Source: Variovorax sp. WDL1 (lineage in GTDB: Bacteria; Pseudomonadota; Gammaproteobacteria; Burkholderiales; Burkholderiaceae_C). Taken from it: a DNA stretch of 37,090 nucleotides. The notes under the pieces are model-generated. The model was not told the DNA's origin and ran no database searches. It was given only the letters and a program-made list of their open reading frames with translations. The first letter of the stretch is position 1; the number at the start of each line of letters is the position of its first letter. Shown in pieces: positions 1-8,607 of this stretch. The stretch spans positions 1 through 37,090 of the forward strand of contig NZ_LMTS01000064.1 in assembly GCF_001541225.1 (NCBI RefSeq), given 5' to 3'. The position numbers and the translations under genes are program-made.

Positions 1-118
1 CTCGCCCGCCGGGGCGAACTCCCGGCTCCGGCCTCAACCCAAGCGCGCCGTACGAAATCAAACGAACGAGCGCCGTCACCCAATCGTCCTCCCCCAGCCG
101 GAAGAAGCAGTAAAAGAC

Positions 119-781
119 ATGCAGATCGACGCCGCCCCCTTCCCCTACGAGTTCGACTTCCCCCGCACCGCACTCGTCATCATCGACATGCAACGCGACT
201 TCATCGAACCCGGTGGCTTCGGCGAAAGCCTGGGTAACGACGTCTCGCTGCTCCAGGCCATCATCCCCGCCACGCAATCGATGCTCCACGCATGGCGAAG
301 CAAGGGCGGCCTGGTGGTCCATACAAGGGAAGCCCACCGTCCCGACCTGGCGGACTGCCCGCCGGCCAAGCGCAACCGCGGAAAGCCCGCGCTGCGCATC
401 GGCGACCCCGGCCCCATGGGCCGCATCCTGATCGCCGGCGAACCGGGCAACCAGATCATCGACGCCCTGGCCCCGGTCGAGGGCGAGATCGTGATCGACA
501 AGCCCGGCAAGGGCGCCTTCTACGCGACAGGCCTGCAGTCCCTGCTGCAGCAGCGCGGCATCCGCAGCCTGGTCTTCATGGGCGTCACCACCGAGGTCTG
601 CGTACAGACCAGCATGCGCGAGGCCAACGACCGCGGCTACGACAGCCTGCTGCTGGAAGACTGCACCGAGAGCTACTTCCCCGCCTTCAAGGCCGCGGCG
701 CTGGAGATGATCCGCGCCCAGGGCGCGATCGTCGGCTGGACCGCGCCGAGCGCACGCCTGCTCGCGGCGCTGGGCGACTAA
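119..781 (+). CDS. Isochorismatase-family cysteine hydrolase, resembling biuret amidohydrolase
   Basis: This 220-residue protein belongs to the isochorismatase-like cysteine hydrolase family, which cleaves amide or related bonds in small metabolites. The family triad is visible: Asp23 in [11 protein letters not shown], Lys128 in IDKPGKGAF, and Cys161 in [17 protein letters not shown]. The [10 protein letters not shown] and [14 protein letters not shown] blocks are the type I associate with biuret amidohydrolase and RutB-like ureidoacrylate hydrolases, so an amide or ureide substrate is more likely than isochorismate. There is no signal peptide, so it should be cytoplasmic. The ATG at 119 has only a weak upstream purine stretch. 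A GntR regulator follows 10 bp downstream on the same strand and probably controls this gene. The family is certain, the substrate is not. Confidence 0.85.
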   Translation: MQIDAAPFPYEFDFPRTALVIIDMQRDFIEPGGFGESLGNDVSLLQAIIPATQSMLHAWRSKGGLVVHTREAHRPDLADCPPAKRNRGKPALRIGDPGPMGRILIAGEPGNQIIDALAPVEGEIVIDKPGKGAFYATGLQSLLQQRGIRSLVFMGVTTEVCVQTSMREANDRGYDSLLLEDCTESYFPAFKAAALEMIRAQGAIVGWTAPSARLLAALGD

Positions 782-791
782 CATCTTCCCC

Positions 792-1526
792 GTGCCCACC
801 TCCGTCAAGACCCGCACCGCTCCCACCCGACCCGCGCCCGAAGACCCGGCATTCCGCACACGCGCCGACGAGGTCTACGCGCAGCTCAAGCGCGACGTCG
901 CCGAGTTCAGCCTGGTGCCGGGGGACCGCTTCACCGAAAGCGAGATCAGCGAACGCCTGGGCGTCTCGCGTACGCCGGTGCGCCAGGCGCTGTTCCGCCT
1001 GCAGCAGGAGGGCTATGTCGAGGTGCTGTTCCGCAGCGGCTGGCGCGTGCTGCCCTTCGACTTCGACCAGTTCGAGCAGCTCTACGACCTGCGCATGGTG
1101 CTGGAGACCACCGCCGTGCACCGGCTCTGCGAGAGCGACCATCGGGTCGATCGCAGCCTGCTGGACAGCCTCGCGGGCATCTGGCTGGTGCCTGCGGCTC
1201 AGCGAAGCGCCGACACCGTGCAGGTCGCGCAATGGGACGAGGAATTCCACTGCGCGCTGGTCGCCGCCGCCGGCAACGCAGAGATGGCGCGCGTGCACCG
1301 CGACGTGACGGACCGCATCCGCATCATCCGCCGCCTCGACTTCACGCAGCAGTCGCGCATTGCGGCCACTTACGAAGAGCACGCCAAGATCCTCAAGGCC
1401 ATCCGCGCCAACCGGGGCGACCAGGCCGCGATGCTGCTGCGCGCACACATCGAGACCAGCCAGGCAGAGGTGCGCAAGATCACGCTGCACCAGGTGCACA
1501 TGGCAAGAATGACGGGGCGCCGCTAG
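792..1526 (+). CDS. GntR-family transcriptional regulator, FCD subfamily
   Basis: This 244-residue protein is a cytoplasmic DNA-binding regulator. A GntR winged helix-turn-helix spans about residues 26-85, including ERLGVSRTPVRQALFRL. An all-helical FCD effector domain spans about 95-222. His153, His197 and His219 fit the three-histidine metal site of many FCD proteins, whose usual effectors are organic acids. The start is GTG at 792, 10 bp after the hydrolase stop codon, so the two are probably cotranscribed. A basic, Pro/Thr-rich leader of about 20 residues precedes the HTH, so an internal start is possible but no better candidate is seen. Regulation of the neighbouring hydrolase is inferred from position. 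Confidence 0.9.
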   Translation: MPTSVKTRTAPTRPAPEDPAFRTRADEVYAQLKRDVAEFSLVPGDRFTESEISERLGVSRTPVRQALFRLQQEGYVEVLFRSGWRVLPFDFDQFEQLYDLRMVLETTAVHRLCESDHRVDRSLLDSLAGIWLVPAAQRSADTVQVAQWDEEFHCALVAAAGNAEMARVHRDVTDRIRIIRRLDFTQQSRIAATYEEHAKILKAIRANRGDQAAMLLRAHIETSQAEVRKITLHQVHMARMTGRR

Positions 1527-1539
1527 GAGGGCGTCATTC

Positions 1540-1638
1540 CAGGGGTGCCGCGGAACCCGCTTTGCCGGGCCGCTGGTATCGCCCCCGGTGAGCGGGTTGG
1601 CGAAGCGACACGAAGTGCGCGCAGCCTGGGGAAGAGCT
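1540..1638 (+). repeat. Intergenic repeat, copy A
   Basis: This 99-bp spacer between the convergent GntR and Bug genes is one copy of a family also seen at 8608-8780 and, inverted, at 11855-11958. It begins with GGGGTGCCGCGGAACC, has CTTTGCCGGGCCGC in the middle, and ends with GCGACACGAAGTGCGCGC (1605-1622) and CCTGGGG. The arms AACCCGC and GCGGGTT enclose an inner CCGGG/CCCGG pair, so the unit can fold. It carries no reading frame of its own. Confidence 0.7.
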
Positions 1639-2601
1639 TTACTCTGCAGTGATGCCGCCGCGCTGGACCACGCCGGCCCAGCGCTGCGCGTCCTTGGCCA
1701 TCAGCGCCTTGAACTCGTCGGGCGTCGAGCTCGCCGGCACCATGCCCTGCGACTCGAAGGCCGTCGCGACCTCGGGCTGCTTCAGCACCGCGGCGATCTC
1801 CTTGTTGAGCCGCGCCACCACCGGGCCGGGCGTTCCCTTCGGTGCCAGCACGCCGTACCACATGTCGACGTTGCCGCCCTTGAGGCCGGCTTCGGCCAGG
1901 GTCGGGACTTCGGGCAGCTGGGCCAGCCGCTTGTCGCTGCCGGTCGCGAGCGCCTTCAGCTTGCCGGCCTGGATGTGCTGCAGCGCCACGTGCACCGGCA
2001 GGAACATGTAGTCGATGCGCCCACCCAGAAGGTCGGTCACGGCGCCGGCCGTGCCTTTGTAAGGCACGTGCAGCATCTCCGTGCCGGTGCTCTGAAGCAG
2101 CAGCGCCATCGAGAGGTGGTGCGGCGTGCCCACGCCGGGCGTGGCATAGGTGAGCGTGCCGGGGCTGGCCTTGGCCGCGGCCACGACCTGCGCCACCGAG
2201 GTGGTCTTCTGCACGTTCGGGTTGGTCACGAGCAGCAGCGTGCCCCAGGAGGTCAGCGAGACCGGCGTGAAGTCGTTCAGCGGGTCGTAGGCCAGCGTCT
2301 TGTAGAGGCTCTTGTTCATCACCAGCGTGTTGACCTGCACCAGGAGGGTGTAGCCGTCGGGCTTGGCGCGCGCGACTTTCTCGCTGCCGATGTTGCCGCT
2401 CGCGCCGGGCACGTTGTCGACCACCACCGGTTGGCCCAGCACGGCCGGCAGCCGTGCCGAGAGCTGGCGTGCGATGAGGTCGATGCCAGTGCCGGGCGTG
2501 TAGGGCACGACCAGCGTGATCGGCTGATCGGGCCAGGCCTGTGCGGCCGCGGCGCCGGCGGCCAGCAGCAGCGTGGCGAGGATCTTCTTGAATGGACGCA
2601 T
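1639..2601 (-). CDS. Bug-family (TctC-like) periplasmic solute-binding protein
   Basis: This 320-residue exported protein belongs to the Bug family, the very large set of solute receptors typical of Burkholderiales. Family members bind carboxylates or aromatic acids, in some cases for tripartite tricarboxylate transporters. The signal peptide is residues 1 to about 22 (MRPFKKILATLLLAAGAAAAQA). The mature start WPDQPITLVVPYTPGTGID and the later GASGNIGSEKVARAKPDGYTL are hallmark blocks. The ATG at 2601 is chosen because it opens the signal peptide and GGAGAC lies a few bases upstream. The frame is open further upstream but there lies antisense to or inside the monooxygenase gene. It follows that gene by 23 bp, so the two are probably one operon. 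No TctA or TctB membrane genes are adjacent, so this is an orphan receptor. Confidence 0.92.
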   Translation of the reverse strand: MRPFKKILATLLLAAGAAAAQAWPDQPITLVVPYTPGTGIDLIARQLSARLPAVLGQPVVVDNVPGASGNIGSEKVARAKPDGYTLLVQVNTLVMNKSLYKTLAYDPLNDFTPVSLTSWGTLLLVTNPNVQKTTSVAQVVAAAKASPGTLTYATPGVGTPHHLSMALLLQSTGTEMLHVPYKGTAGAVTDLLGGRIDYMFLPVHVALQHIQAGKLKALATGSDKRLAQLPEVPTLAEAGLKGGNVDMWYGVLAPKGTPGPVVARLNKEIAAVLKQPEVATAFESQGMVPASSTPDEFKALMAKDAQRWAGVVQRGGITAE

Positions 2602-2624
2602 GATGTTGTCTCCGTCGGTCTTGT

Positions 2625-3881
2625 TCAAAGGTAGGAAGGCCGCGCCTTCAGTGCTGCCGGGTCGTAGCCGGCGACGCGCTTGTAGTTGTCCGAGATGGCC
2701 TGCAGCTCCGCCGTGCTGACGATGTCCTCGAGCCGCTCGAAGCGCTTGCCGCCGGAGCGCTCGAAAACCTCGCGCAGGATGGTGTCCGGTGGGTTGCTGC
2801 GGTTGGTCAGCACGACGTTGGTCGTGACCTGGACGCGCACCCGGTCGTAGTCCTCCAGCGCCTCCGTGCCGACGCCGAGCCGCTTCAGTGCGCCCGCCAG
2901 GTAGCGGGCATCGATGATGGCCTGGCCTGCGCCATTGGAGCCGCGCGGCACCATCGGGTGCGCCGCGTCGCCCAGCAGCGTGAGACGGCCATGGGTCCAG
3001 CGCGGCAACGGGTCCTGGTCGACCATCGGGTATTCGAGGATCGCGTCCGAAGAGCGGATCAGCGCCGGCACGTCCAGCCAGTCGAAATGCCAGTCCTCGA
3101 AGGCGGGCATGAAGTCCTCCAACCTGCCGGGGCGGCTCCAGTCCTGCAGCGCGGGCTGCGGCGCATGGATCTCGGCCACCCAGTTGATCAGCTGGTTGCC
3201 TTCGGCGTCGACGTTGTTGCGGATCGGGTAGATGACCATCTTGCCCTGGTCCAGCCAGCCCGCGCGCACCATGCTCGCGCCCGAGAGGAAGGGCTTGTGC
3301 TTCGCGGTGCCGCGCCACATGTTGACGCCGGAGTAGCGCGGTGCGCCCTCGTTCGGGTAGAGCTGCTTGCGCAACACCGAATGGATGCCGTCGCAGCCCA
3401 CCGCGAGCGCGGCGCGCACAGGGGGGAGTGCGGCGCCGTCGGGCGCGGTGAAGCGGGCGCTGACGCCGTGCTCGTCCTGCTCGACGCCCACGCAGCGGCG
3501 GCCGCAGACCACGCTGTCCGCCCCAAGGCGTTCGCGGACCGCGGTCAGAAGCACGGTGTGCAGGTCGCCACGGTGGATGGAGTACTGGGGCCAGTCGTAG
3601 CCTGCTGCGGTCCCGGCGGCCTCGCGGAACACCAGCTGGCCGTGGGAATTGAAGAACACCGCCTCCTGCGTGCGCACGCCGACGGCATCGAGCGCCGGGA
3701 GGAGCCCCAATTCGCCCAGCTCGCGCGCTGCGTGTGGCAGCAAATTGATGCCGACGCCGAGCGGCTTCAGCTCGGGTACCGCTTCGTAGATGCGGCAGGG
3801 GATGCCGGCTTGGTGCAGGCTGAGTGCCAGGGTGAGGCCGCCGATGCCGGCGCCCAGCACGATCACTTGGGTCTCGTTCAT
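2625..3881 (-). CDS. FAD-dependent aromatic-type monooxygenase
   Basis: This 418-residue cytoplasmic flavoprotein is of the p-hydroxybenzoate-hydroxylase fold (class A). The dinucleotide motif GAGIGG is at residues 10-15. A DG motif (Asp164 in VGCDGIHS) and the GD motif (Gly304-Asp305 in LTLLGDAAHPM) bind FAD and NAD(P)H, and RGSNGAGQAIIDA follows. Such enzymes hydroxylate aromatic or heteroaromatic rings using NAD(P)H and O2. The protein resembles PhzS-like flavin-dependent oxidoreductases in layout, but the substrate cannot be read from sequence. The ATG at 3881 faces a LysR regulator across 97 bp. The Bug receptor gene follows 23 bp downstream, which suggests uptake and oxidation of one compound. 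Confidence 0.9.
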   Translation of the reverse strand: MNETQVIVLGAGIGGLTLALSLHQAGIPCRIYEAVPELKPLGVGINLLPHAARELGELGLLPALDAVGVRTQEAVFFNSHGQLVFREAAGTAAGYDWPQYSIHRGDLHTVLLTAVRERLGADSVVCGRRCVGVEQDEHGVSARFTAPDGAALPPVRAALAVGCDGIHSVLRKQLYPNEGAPRYSGVNMWRGTAKHKPFLSGASMVRAGWLDQGKMVIYPIRNNVDAEGNQLINWVAEIHAPQPALQDWSRPGRLEDFMPAFEDWHFDWLDVPALIRSSDAILEYPMVDQDPLPRWTHGRLTLLGDAAHPMVPRGSNGAGQAIIDARYLAGALKRLGVGTEALEDYDRVRVQVTTNVVLTNRSNPPDTILREVFERSGGKRFERLEDIVSTAELQAISDNYKRVAGYDPAALKARPSYL

Positions 3882-3935
3882 GTGTCCGGATCTCTTCGCA
3901 AGTGGGGAAATCAGGATTAGACCGGCGCGGTGTTC

Positions 3936-3952
3936 ATCTGGGAAATTTAGAT
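3936..3952. promoter_or_regulatory. LysR-type operator, T-N11-A
   Basis: The 17-mer ATCTGGGAAATTTAGAT is an inverted repeat (ATCT-N9-AGAT) containing the T-N11-A core of LysR-type operators. It lies in an AT-rich patch between the divergent monooxygenase and LysR genes, about 27 bp before the LysR start. Binding by the adjacent regulator is inferred. Confidence 0.5.
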
Positions 3953-3978
3953 GTCATATGTATTTATCATGAAAGGGT

Positions 3979-4881
3979 ATGAATCTTTCCATGCGCCAGA
4001 TGCGCGCCTTCCTGCACGTGGCGCGGATCGGCAACTTCACCCGGGCGGCCGAGCAGGCCCATATGACGCAGGCGGGCCTCAGCACGCTGGTGCGAGAGAT
4101 GGAGCGCCAACTCGGTACGCGCCTTTTCGATCGCACCACGCGGATGGTCGGCCTGACGCCAGCGGGGCGGCGCCTGCTGCCTGTGGTCGAGCGCGTGCTC
4201 GGCGAGCTGGACGAGGTGACGGGCCGCCTGAGCGCCGAGGGCGAGGAGGCTCGGCAGATCCTGCGTGTCGCTGCTACCCCGCTGGTGTCCTCCAATCTGC
4301 TGCCGCAGGTCTTCGCCCGCTTTCGCGGAAGCCACCCGCGCATCCGGCTCAGGCTCTTCGATGCCGACCTGCGCGCCGTTGAAGCGATGGTGGTCGAGGG
4401 CGAGGCCGACATGGGCCTGGGCTTCTTCTTCAAGCCCGCGCCGGGGCTGGACCGCTCACCCGTGGGCCGCTTCCAGCTGATGCGCGTGACGCCGGCGGAA
4501 GTCGATGAAGCGACACCCGTCGGCAGCACTCCGTGGTCTTCGCTGCGCGATGCGCAGCTGCTGGGCTTGCCCCCGGGCAACCCGATCCAGAAGCTCATCG
4601 ACGGCCACCTGGCAAGCATCGGCCAGGCCGATCCGAACCGCCCCGCCTTCAACTTCTTCGGCACCCTGATCTCGATGGTCGAGGCCGGCTTCGGCAGCGC
4701 CGTGATGCCGACCTTTGCGCTGGCGGCCTGCCGGCGGCACCGCGTGCGCACCGACCTGCTGGTCAAGCCGAAGGTCGAGCTGGACTTCTATCGCATCACC
4801 AAGCGCGGCGTGCAGGAGACGGAGGCCATGCAGGCCTTCTGCAAGACGCTGGTCAAGGCGTTGCCGGCCCTGTCGCGATAG
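3979..4881 (+). CDS. LysR-family transcriptional regulator
   Basis: This 300-residue regulator has the standard LysR layout. A winged HTH covers residues 1 to about 60 (MRQMRAFLHVARIGNFTRAAEQAHMTQAGLSTLVREMERQLG in outline), followed by a periplasmic-binding-protein-like effector domain from about 90 to the end. The ATG at 3979 is chosen because it places MNLSMRQMRAF at the usual distance from the HTH. It is divergent from the flavin monooxygenase and Bug genes, and a T-N11-A inverted repeat lies in the shared 97-bp spacer, so it probably activates that operon in response to its substrate and represses itself. It converges on the exonuclease III gene with 12 bp between the stop codons. Confidence 0.92.
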   Translation: MNLSMRQMRAFLHVARIGNFTRAAEQAHMTQAGLSTLVREMERQLGTRLFDRTTRMVGLTPAGRRLLPVVERVLGELDEVTGRLSAEGEEARQILRVAATPLVSSNLLPQVFARFRGSHPRIRLRLFDADLRAVEAMVVEGEADMGLGFFFKPAPGLDRSPVGRFQLMRVTPAEVDEATPVGSTPWSSLRDAQLLGLPPGNPIQKLIDGHLASIGQADPNRPAFNFFGTLISMVEAGFGSAVMPTFALAACRRHRVRTDLLVKPKVELDFYRITKRGVQETEAMQAFCKTLVKALPALSR

Positions 4882-4893
4882 CTCGCATCGCAG

Positions 4894-5697
4894 TCACAGG
4901 GTGAAGTCGTAGTCCACCGTGATCGGCGCGTGGTCGCTGAACTTGATGGTCTTGAAGATCTGCTCGTTGCGCGCGAGCCTGGCGATCGCCGGCGTGGCCA
5001 GGTGGTAGTCCAGCCGCCAGCCCACGTTCTTCGCGTAGGCCTGGCCGCGGTTGCTCCACCAGGTGTAGGCCTCGTCGGTGGTGTCGGGCTTGAGGATGCG
5101 GTAGACGTCGACCAGCCCCGCGCCCTCGGCGCCTTCGTCGAGCAGCCTGGTCATCCAGGCCCGCTCCTCGGGCAGGAAGCCGCTGTTCTTCTGGTTGCCG
5201 CGCCAGTTCTTGAGGTCGATCTCCTTGTGCGCGATGTTGATGTCGCCGCACAGCACGAACTCCCGCTCGCGCTTGAGGGCAATGAGGTGTGGGAAGAAGC
5301 CCTTGAGAAAGCGGTACTTCGCCGCCTGCCGCTCCTCGCCCGAGGAGCCGCTCGGGAAATAGCAGCTGATCGCCGAGAACCTGCGTGTCGGTGTGTCGAA
5401 GCGCAGCTCGAGGTAGCGGCCCTCGGCGTCGAATTCCCTGTCGCCCCAGCCCACCACAACTTCGCTGGGCTCGTGCCGGGTGTAGATCGCAGTGCCGGCG
5501 TAGCCCTTCTTCTCCGCAAAATGGAAGTGGCCCTTGAGGCCGGCCATGGCCTCGAAGCGGCCCTCGATGTCGCTTGCCTGGACGCGGATCTCCTGCATGC
5601 AAATACAATCCGGCGCCAGTTCGGCCACCCAGTCGGCGACGCCCTTGGTCGCGGCCGAGCGCAGGCCATTGAGGTTGAGGCTGGTGAGTTTGAACAC
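4894..5697 (-). CDS. xth: Exodeoxyribonuclease III (ExoA/Xth family)
   Basis: This is a 267-residue enzyme of the endonuclease/exonuclease/phosphatase fold, a DNA-repair AP endonuclease with 3'-5' exonuclease activity. Motifs run in order: FKLTSLNLNGLRS at the N-terminus with the catalytic Asn, MQEIRV with Glu36, CGDINIAHKEIDLKN, WWSNRG, RLDYHLATP and SDHAPITVDYDF with the catalytic His. I chose GTG at 5697 because family members start one or two residues before this K-L-T-S-L-N block, and the length then equals that of E. coli Xth. The frame stays open upstream but runs antisense to pyrE. No good Shine-Dalgarno precedes the GTG. The pyrE start codon lies 13 bp away on the other strand. Confidence 0.88.
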   Translation of the reverse strand: MFKLTSLNLNGLRSAATKGVADWVAELAPDCICMQEIRVQASDIEGRFEAMAGLKGHFHFAEKKGYAGTAIYTRHEPSEVVVGWGDREFDAEGRYLELRFDTPTRRFSAISCYFPSGSSGEERQAAKYRFLKGFFPHLIALKREREFVLCGDINIAHKEIDLKNWRGNQKNSGFLPEERAWMTRLLDEGAEGAGLVDVYRILKPDTTDEAYTWWSNRGQAYAKNVGWRLDYHLATPAIARLARNEQIFKTIKFSDHAPITVDYDFTL

Positions 5698-5710
5698 GAG
5701 GAGGTTCCCG

Positions 5711-6403
5711 ATGGGTGAAAAGGTGGCAGTGGCAGGAGAAGAAGGTGCACTGGCCCAGGCATTCGTGCAGTTCGCGCTCGAATCCGGGGTGCTGCGCTTC
5801 GGCCAGTTCAAGACGAAGGCCGGCCGCATGAGCCCCTACTTCTTCAACGCAGGGCTGTTCGACGACGGCGCCAAGCTCGCGCGGCTGGCGGAATTCTATG
5901 CAGACCGTTTGATCGCCAGCGGGCTCGAATTCGACATGATCTTCGGCCCCGCCTACAAGGGCATCCCGCTGGGCGCCACCTTGGCGGCCGAGCTGGCCCG
6001 GCGCGGGCGCAACGTGCCCTTCGCCTACAACCGCAAGGAAGCCAAGGACCACGGCGAGGGCGGCAGCCTGGTCGGTGCGCCGCTGTCGGGCCGGGTGCTG
6101 ATCGTGGACGACGTGATGTCGGCGGGCACGGCAGTGCGAGAGTCGATCGCCGCCATCCGCAGTGCGGGTGCCACGCCGCATGCCGTGGTCATTGCGCTGG
6201 ACCGCCAGGAGAAGGCCACCGAGAACGGAGTCGATGTGGACCACAGCGCTGTGCAATATGTCCGCCAGCAGCTCGGAATGCAGGTGGTGGCGATCGCCAC
6301 GCTTGACGACTTGTTACAGTATCTGTCGGGGCGCGCGGACGGCGAGCTGAGCGCCCACCGGCAGGGAGTGCTGGACTATCGGGCCCGCTACGGCGCGGGT
6401 TGA
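5711..6403 (+). CDS. pyrE: Orotate phosphoribosyltransferase
   Basis: This 230-residue cytoplasmic enzyme joins orotate to PRPP to make orotidine 5'-phosphate, the fifth step of pyrimidine synthesis. FGQFKTKAGRMSPYFFNAG (from residue 30) carries the orotate and PRPP loop, and the 13-residue PRPP motif RVLIVDDVMSAGTA lies at about residues 128-141. ATG 5711 is preceded by GAGGAG at a good distance, which fixes the start and excludes upstream in-frame codons that would run through exonuclease III. A TACAAT box at 5604-5609, inside the exonuclease gene, is a possible -10 element with no clear -35. The length is normal for the family. Confidence 0.96.
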   Translation: MGEKVAVAGEEGALAQAFVQFALESGVLRFGQFKTKAGRMSPYFFNAGLFDDGAKLARLAEFYADRLIASGLEFDMIFGPAYKGIPLGATLAAELARRGRNVPFAYNRKEAKDHGEGGSLVGAPLSGRVLIVDDVMSAGTAVRESIAAIRSAGATPHAVVIALDRQEKATENGVDVDHSAVQYVRQQLGMQVVAIATLDDLLQYLSGRADGELSAHRQGVLDYRARYGAG

Positions 6404-6424
6404 CCTCAACCGCTCGGAGGATCG

Positions 6425-7093
6425 ATGTTGGCGCGCATGCAGTACACACGCATCGGATTACTGGCGCTGCTGCCGCTGGCTGCAGCGAGCGTGGCCCATG
6501 CCCAGCAGCCTGCCGCCGGTCCTGGCATCTATACCTGCACCGACGCCCGCGGCCGCACCATCACGGCCGACAGGCCGATCCCGGATTGCGCCGACCGCGA
6601 GCAGCGCGAACTCAGCCCCAGCGGCAGCGTGCGGCGCAAGCTCGAACCGACCTACACGGCGCGCGAGCAGGCCGAGCGCGAGGAGCGCGAGCGACAGGTG
6701 CAGCTACAGGCAACCCGCTTGCGTGAAGAGAAGAGGCGCGAGCGCGCGCTGCTGATCCGCTACCCCAACCCGGCCGCGCACGACCGCGAGCGGGCCGAGG
6801 CGCTGGTGCAGATCGATGCGGTGATCACTGCCGCGCGCAGGCGCCTGAGCGAGCTGGCCGAGGAGCGTCGCAAGATCGACGACGAGCTCGAGTTCTACGC
6901 CAGTGACATTGCCAAGGCGCCCGCTTCCCTGCGGCGCAAGGTCGACGACAACACCAAGAGCGCCGCGGTACAGAGCCGCTTCATTGCCGACCAGGACGAC
7001 GAGAAGAAGCGGGTGAACGCTCGCTTCGACGAGGAGCGCGCCCGCCTGCGGCCATTGTGGGCCGGCACTGCGCCGGCCATCACCACGCGCTGA
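6425..7093 (+). CDS. Exported DUF4124-domain protein with Glu/Arg-rich helix
   Basis: This is a 222-residue secreted or periplasmic protein of unknown function. A signal peptide spans residues 1 to about 27 and ends near AHA. A DUF4124 module follows (GIYTCTDARGRTITADRPIPDC), a short WW-like fold common in Beta- and Gammaproteobacteria. From about residue 80 the chain is a highly charged Glu/Arg/Gln helix, probably a coiled coil (AREQAEREERERQ, LSELAEERRKIDDELEF). GGAGG at 6416-6420 sits 4 bases before the ATG at 6425; the internal ATG at 6437 is an alternative. It lies 21 bp after pyrE and converges on gatB with only 7 bp between the genes. No specific role is known to me. Confidence 0.8.
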   Translation: MLARMQYTRIGLLALLPLAAASVAHAQQPAAGPGIYTCTDARGRTITADRPIPDCADREQRELSPSGSVRRKLEPTYTAREQAEREERERQVQLQATRLREEKRRERALLIRYPNPAAHDRERAEALVQIDAVITAARRRLSELAEERRKIDDELEFYASDIAKAPASLRRKVDDNTKSAAVQSRFIADQDDEKKRVNARFDEERARLRPLWAGTAPAITTR

Positions 7094-7100
7094 CGGCCTC

Positions 7101-8588
7101 CTATCCGAGCTTGGCCTTCAGCAGCGCGTTGACCTGCGCCGGGTTGGCCTTGCCCTGGCTCGCCTTCATGACCTGGCCCACCAGCGCGTTGAAGGCCTTG
7201 TCCTTGCCGGCCCGATATTCGTCGATGTTCTTCGGGTTGGCGGCCAGCACGGTGTCGATGATCTTCTCGAGCGCGCCGGTGTCGCTCATCTGCCTCAGGC
7301 CCTTGGCGTCGATGATGGCGTCGACGTCCTGGCCCTCGCCGGTCCACAGCGCGTCGAAGACCTGGCGTGCGGCGTTGTTCGACACGGTGCCGTCGCCGAT
7401 ACGCCCGATCAGCGCGGCGAGCTGGGTGGCGGTGACCGGTGCCTGGGCGATGTCGATGTCCTGCAGGTTCAGCCGGCGCGCGATCTCGCCGGTGATCCAG
7501 TTGCTCGCGAGCTTGGGGGCGGCGCCCGCGCGCACGGCCTCGTCGAAGTAGCGCGCCAGGGCCGGGCCCTGGGTGAGTTGTGCCGCGTCGTAGTCCGACA
7601 GCCCGTGCTCGTGGACGTAGCGCTCGGCCATGGCGCGCGGCAGCTCGGGCATCCCGGCGCGCACACGCTCGATCCACTCGGGCGCGATCGCCAGCGGCGG
7701 CAGGTCGGGGTCCGGGAAGTACCGGTAGTCGGCCGCGTCCTCCTTGGTGCGCATGGCGCGGGTCTCGCCGGTCTCCGGGTCGAACAGCACGGTGGCCTGC
7801 TGGATCGCGCGGCCGTCCTCCAGCTCGCCGATCTGCCAGCGGATCTCGTAGTCGATCGCCTGCTGCATGAACTTGAAGCTGTTGAGGTTCTTGATCTCGC
7901 GCCGCGTGCCCAGCGGGGCGCCGGGCCGCCGCACCGAGACGTTGGCGTCGCAGCGGAAGCTGCCCTCCTGCATGTTGCCGTCGCAGATGCCGATCCAGGT
8001 CACGATCTTGTGCAGCTCGCGCGCATACGCGACGGCCTCGGCGGTGGAGCGCATGTCGGGCTCGGTCACGATCTCCAGCAGCGGCGTGCCGGCGCGGTTC
8101 AGGTCGATGCCCGACTGGCCGACGAAGTCCTCGTGCAGCGACTTGCCCGCGTCTTCCTCGAGGTGGGCGCGCACCAGGCGCACGGTCTTCTTCTCGTCAC
8201 CCAGGAAGAAGCTCACCGAGCCGCCCTGCACGACCGGGATCTCGTACTGGCTGATCTGGTAGCCCTTGGGCAAGTCCGGGTAGAAGTAGTTCTTGCGCGC
8301 GAACACGCTGCGCGGCGCGATGTGCGAGCCGAGCGCCAGCCCGAGCTTGATGGCGCGCTCGACGGCGCCCTTGTTCATCACCGGCAGCGTGCCGGGCAGC
8401 GCCAGGTCGACGGCACTGGCCTGGGTGTTGGGCTCGGCCCCGAAGGCGGTGGAGGCGCGGCTGAAGATCTTGCTTGCGGTCGAGAGCTGGGCGTGGGTCT
8501 CGAAGCCGATGATGACCTCGTAGCCCTGCACCAGCGGGCCGGTCGGGCGGCCTTCCTGTGCTTTTTCGAAGGAGATGGCAGCACTCAT
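7101..8588 (-). CDS. gatB: Asp/Glu-tRNA amidotransferase subunit B
   Basis: This 495-residue GatB is the kinase/amidating subunit of the GatCAB complex, which converts misacylated Glu-tRNA(Gln) or Asp-tRNA(Asn) to the correct product. The N-terminal cradle starts with [36 protein letters not shown] and [14 protein letters not shown] are core GatB blocks, and the C-terminal YqeY-like tail ends with [25 protein letters not shown]. The start is ATG 8588 ([11 protein letters not shown]). The frame continues open into the spacer, but that part is repeat sequence. A 192-bp repeat-bearing spacer separates it from gatA, an unusual interruption of the operon. The Shine-Dalgarno is weak. Confidence 0.96.
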   Translation of the reverse strand: MSAAISFEKAQEGRPTGPLVQGYEVIIGFETHAQLSTASKIFSRASTAFGAEPNTQASAVDLALPGTLPVMNKGAVERAIKLGLALGSHIAPRSVFARKNYFYPDLPKGYQISQYEIPVVQGGSVSFFLGDEKKTVRLVRAHLEEDAGKSLHEDFVGQSGIDLNRAGTPLLEIVTEPDMRSTAEAVAYARELHKIVTWIGICDGNMQEGSFRCDANVSVRRPGAPLGTRREIKNLNSFKFMQQAIDYEIRWQIGELEDGRAIQQATVLFDPETGETRAMRTKEDAADYRYFPDPDLPPLAIAPEWIERVRAGMPELPRAMAERYVHEHGLSDYDAAQLTQGPALARYFDEAVRAGAAPKLASNWITGEIARRLNLQDIDIAQAPVTATQLAALIGRIGDGTVSNNAARQVFDALWTGEGQDVDAIIDAKGLRQMSDTGALEKIIDTVLAANPKNIDEYRAGKDKAFNALVGQVMKASQGKANPAQVNALLKAKLG

Positions 8589-8607
8589 TTCAAAGGAATC
8601 CGGTTTG

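Noticed and set aside
1..118. Possible regulatory site or gene end at the left edge.
   Set aside because: No conserved frame, hairpin or promoter pair could be supported in this short stretch.
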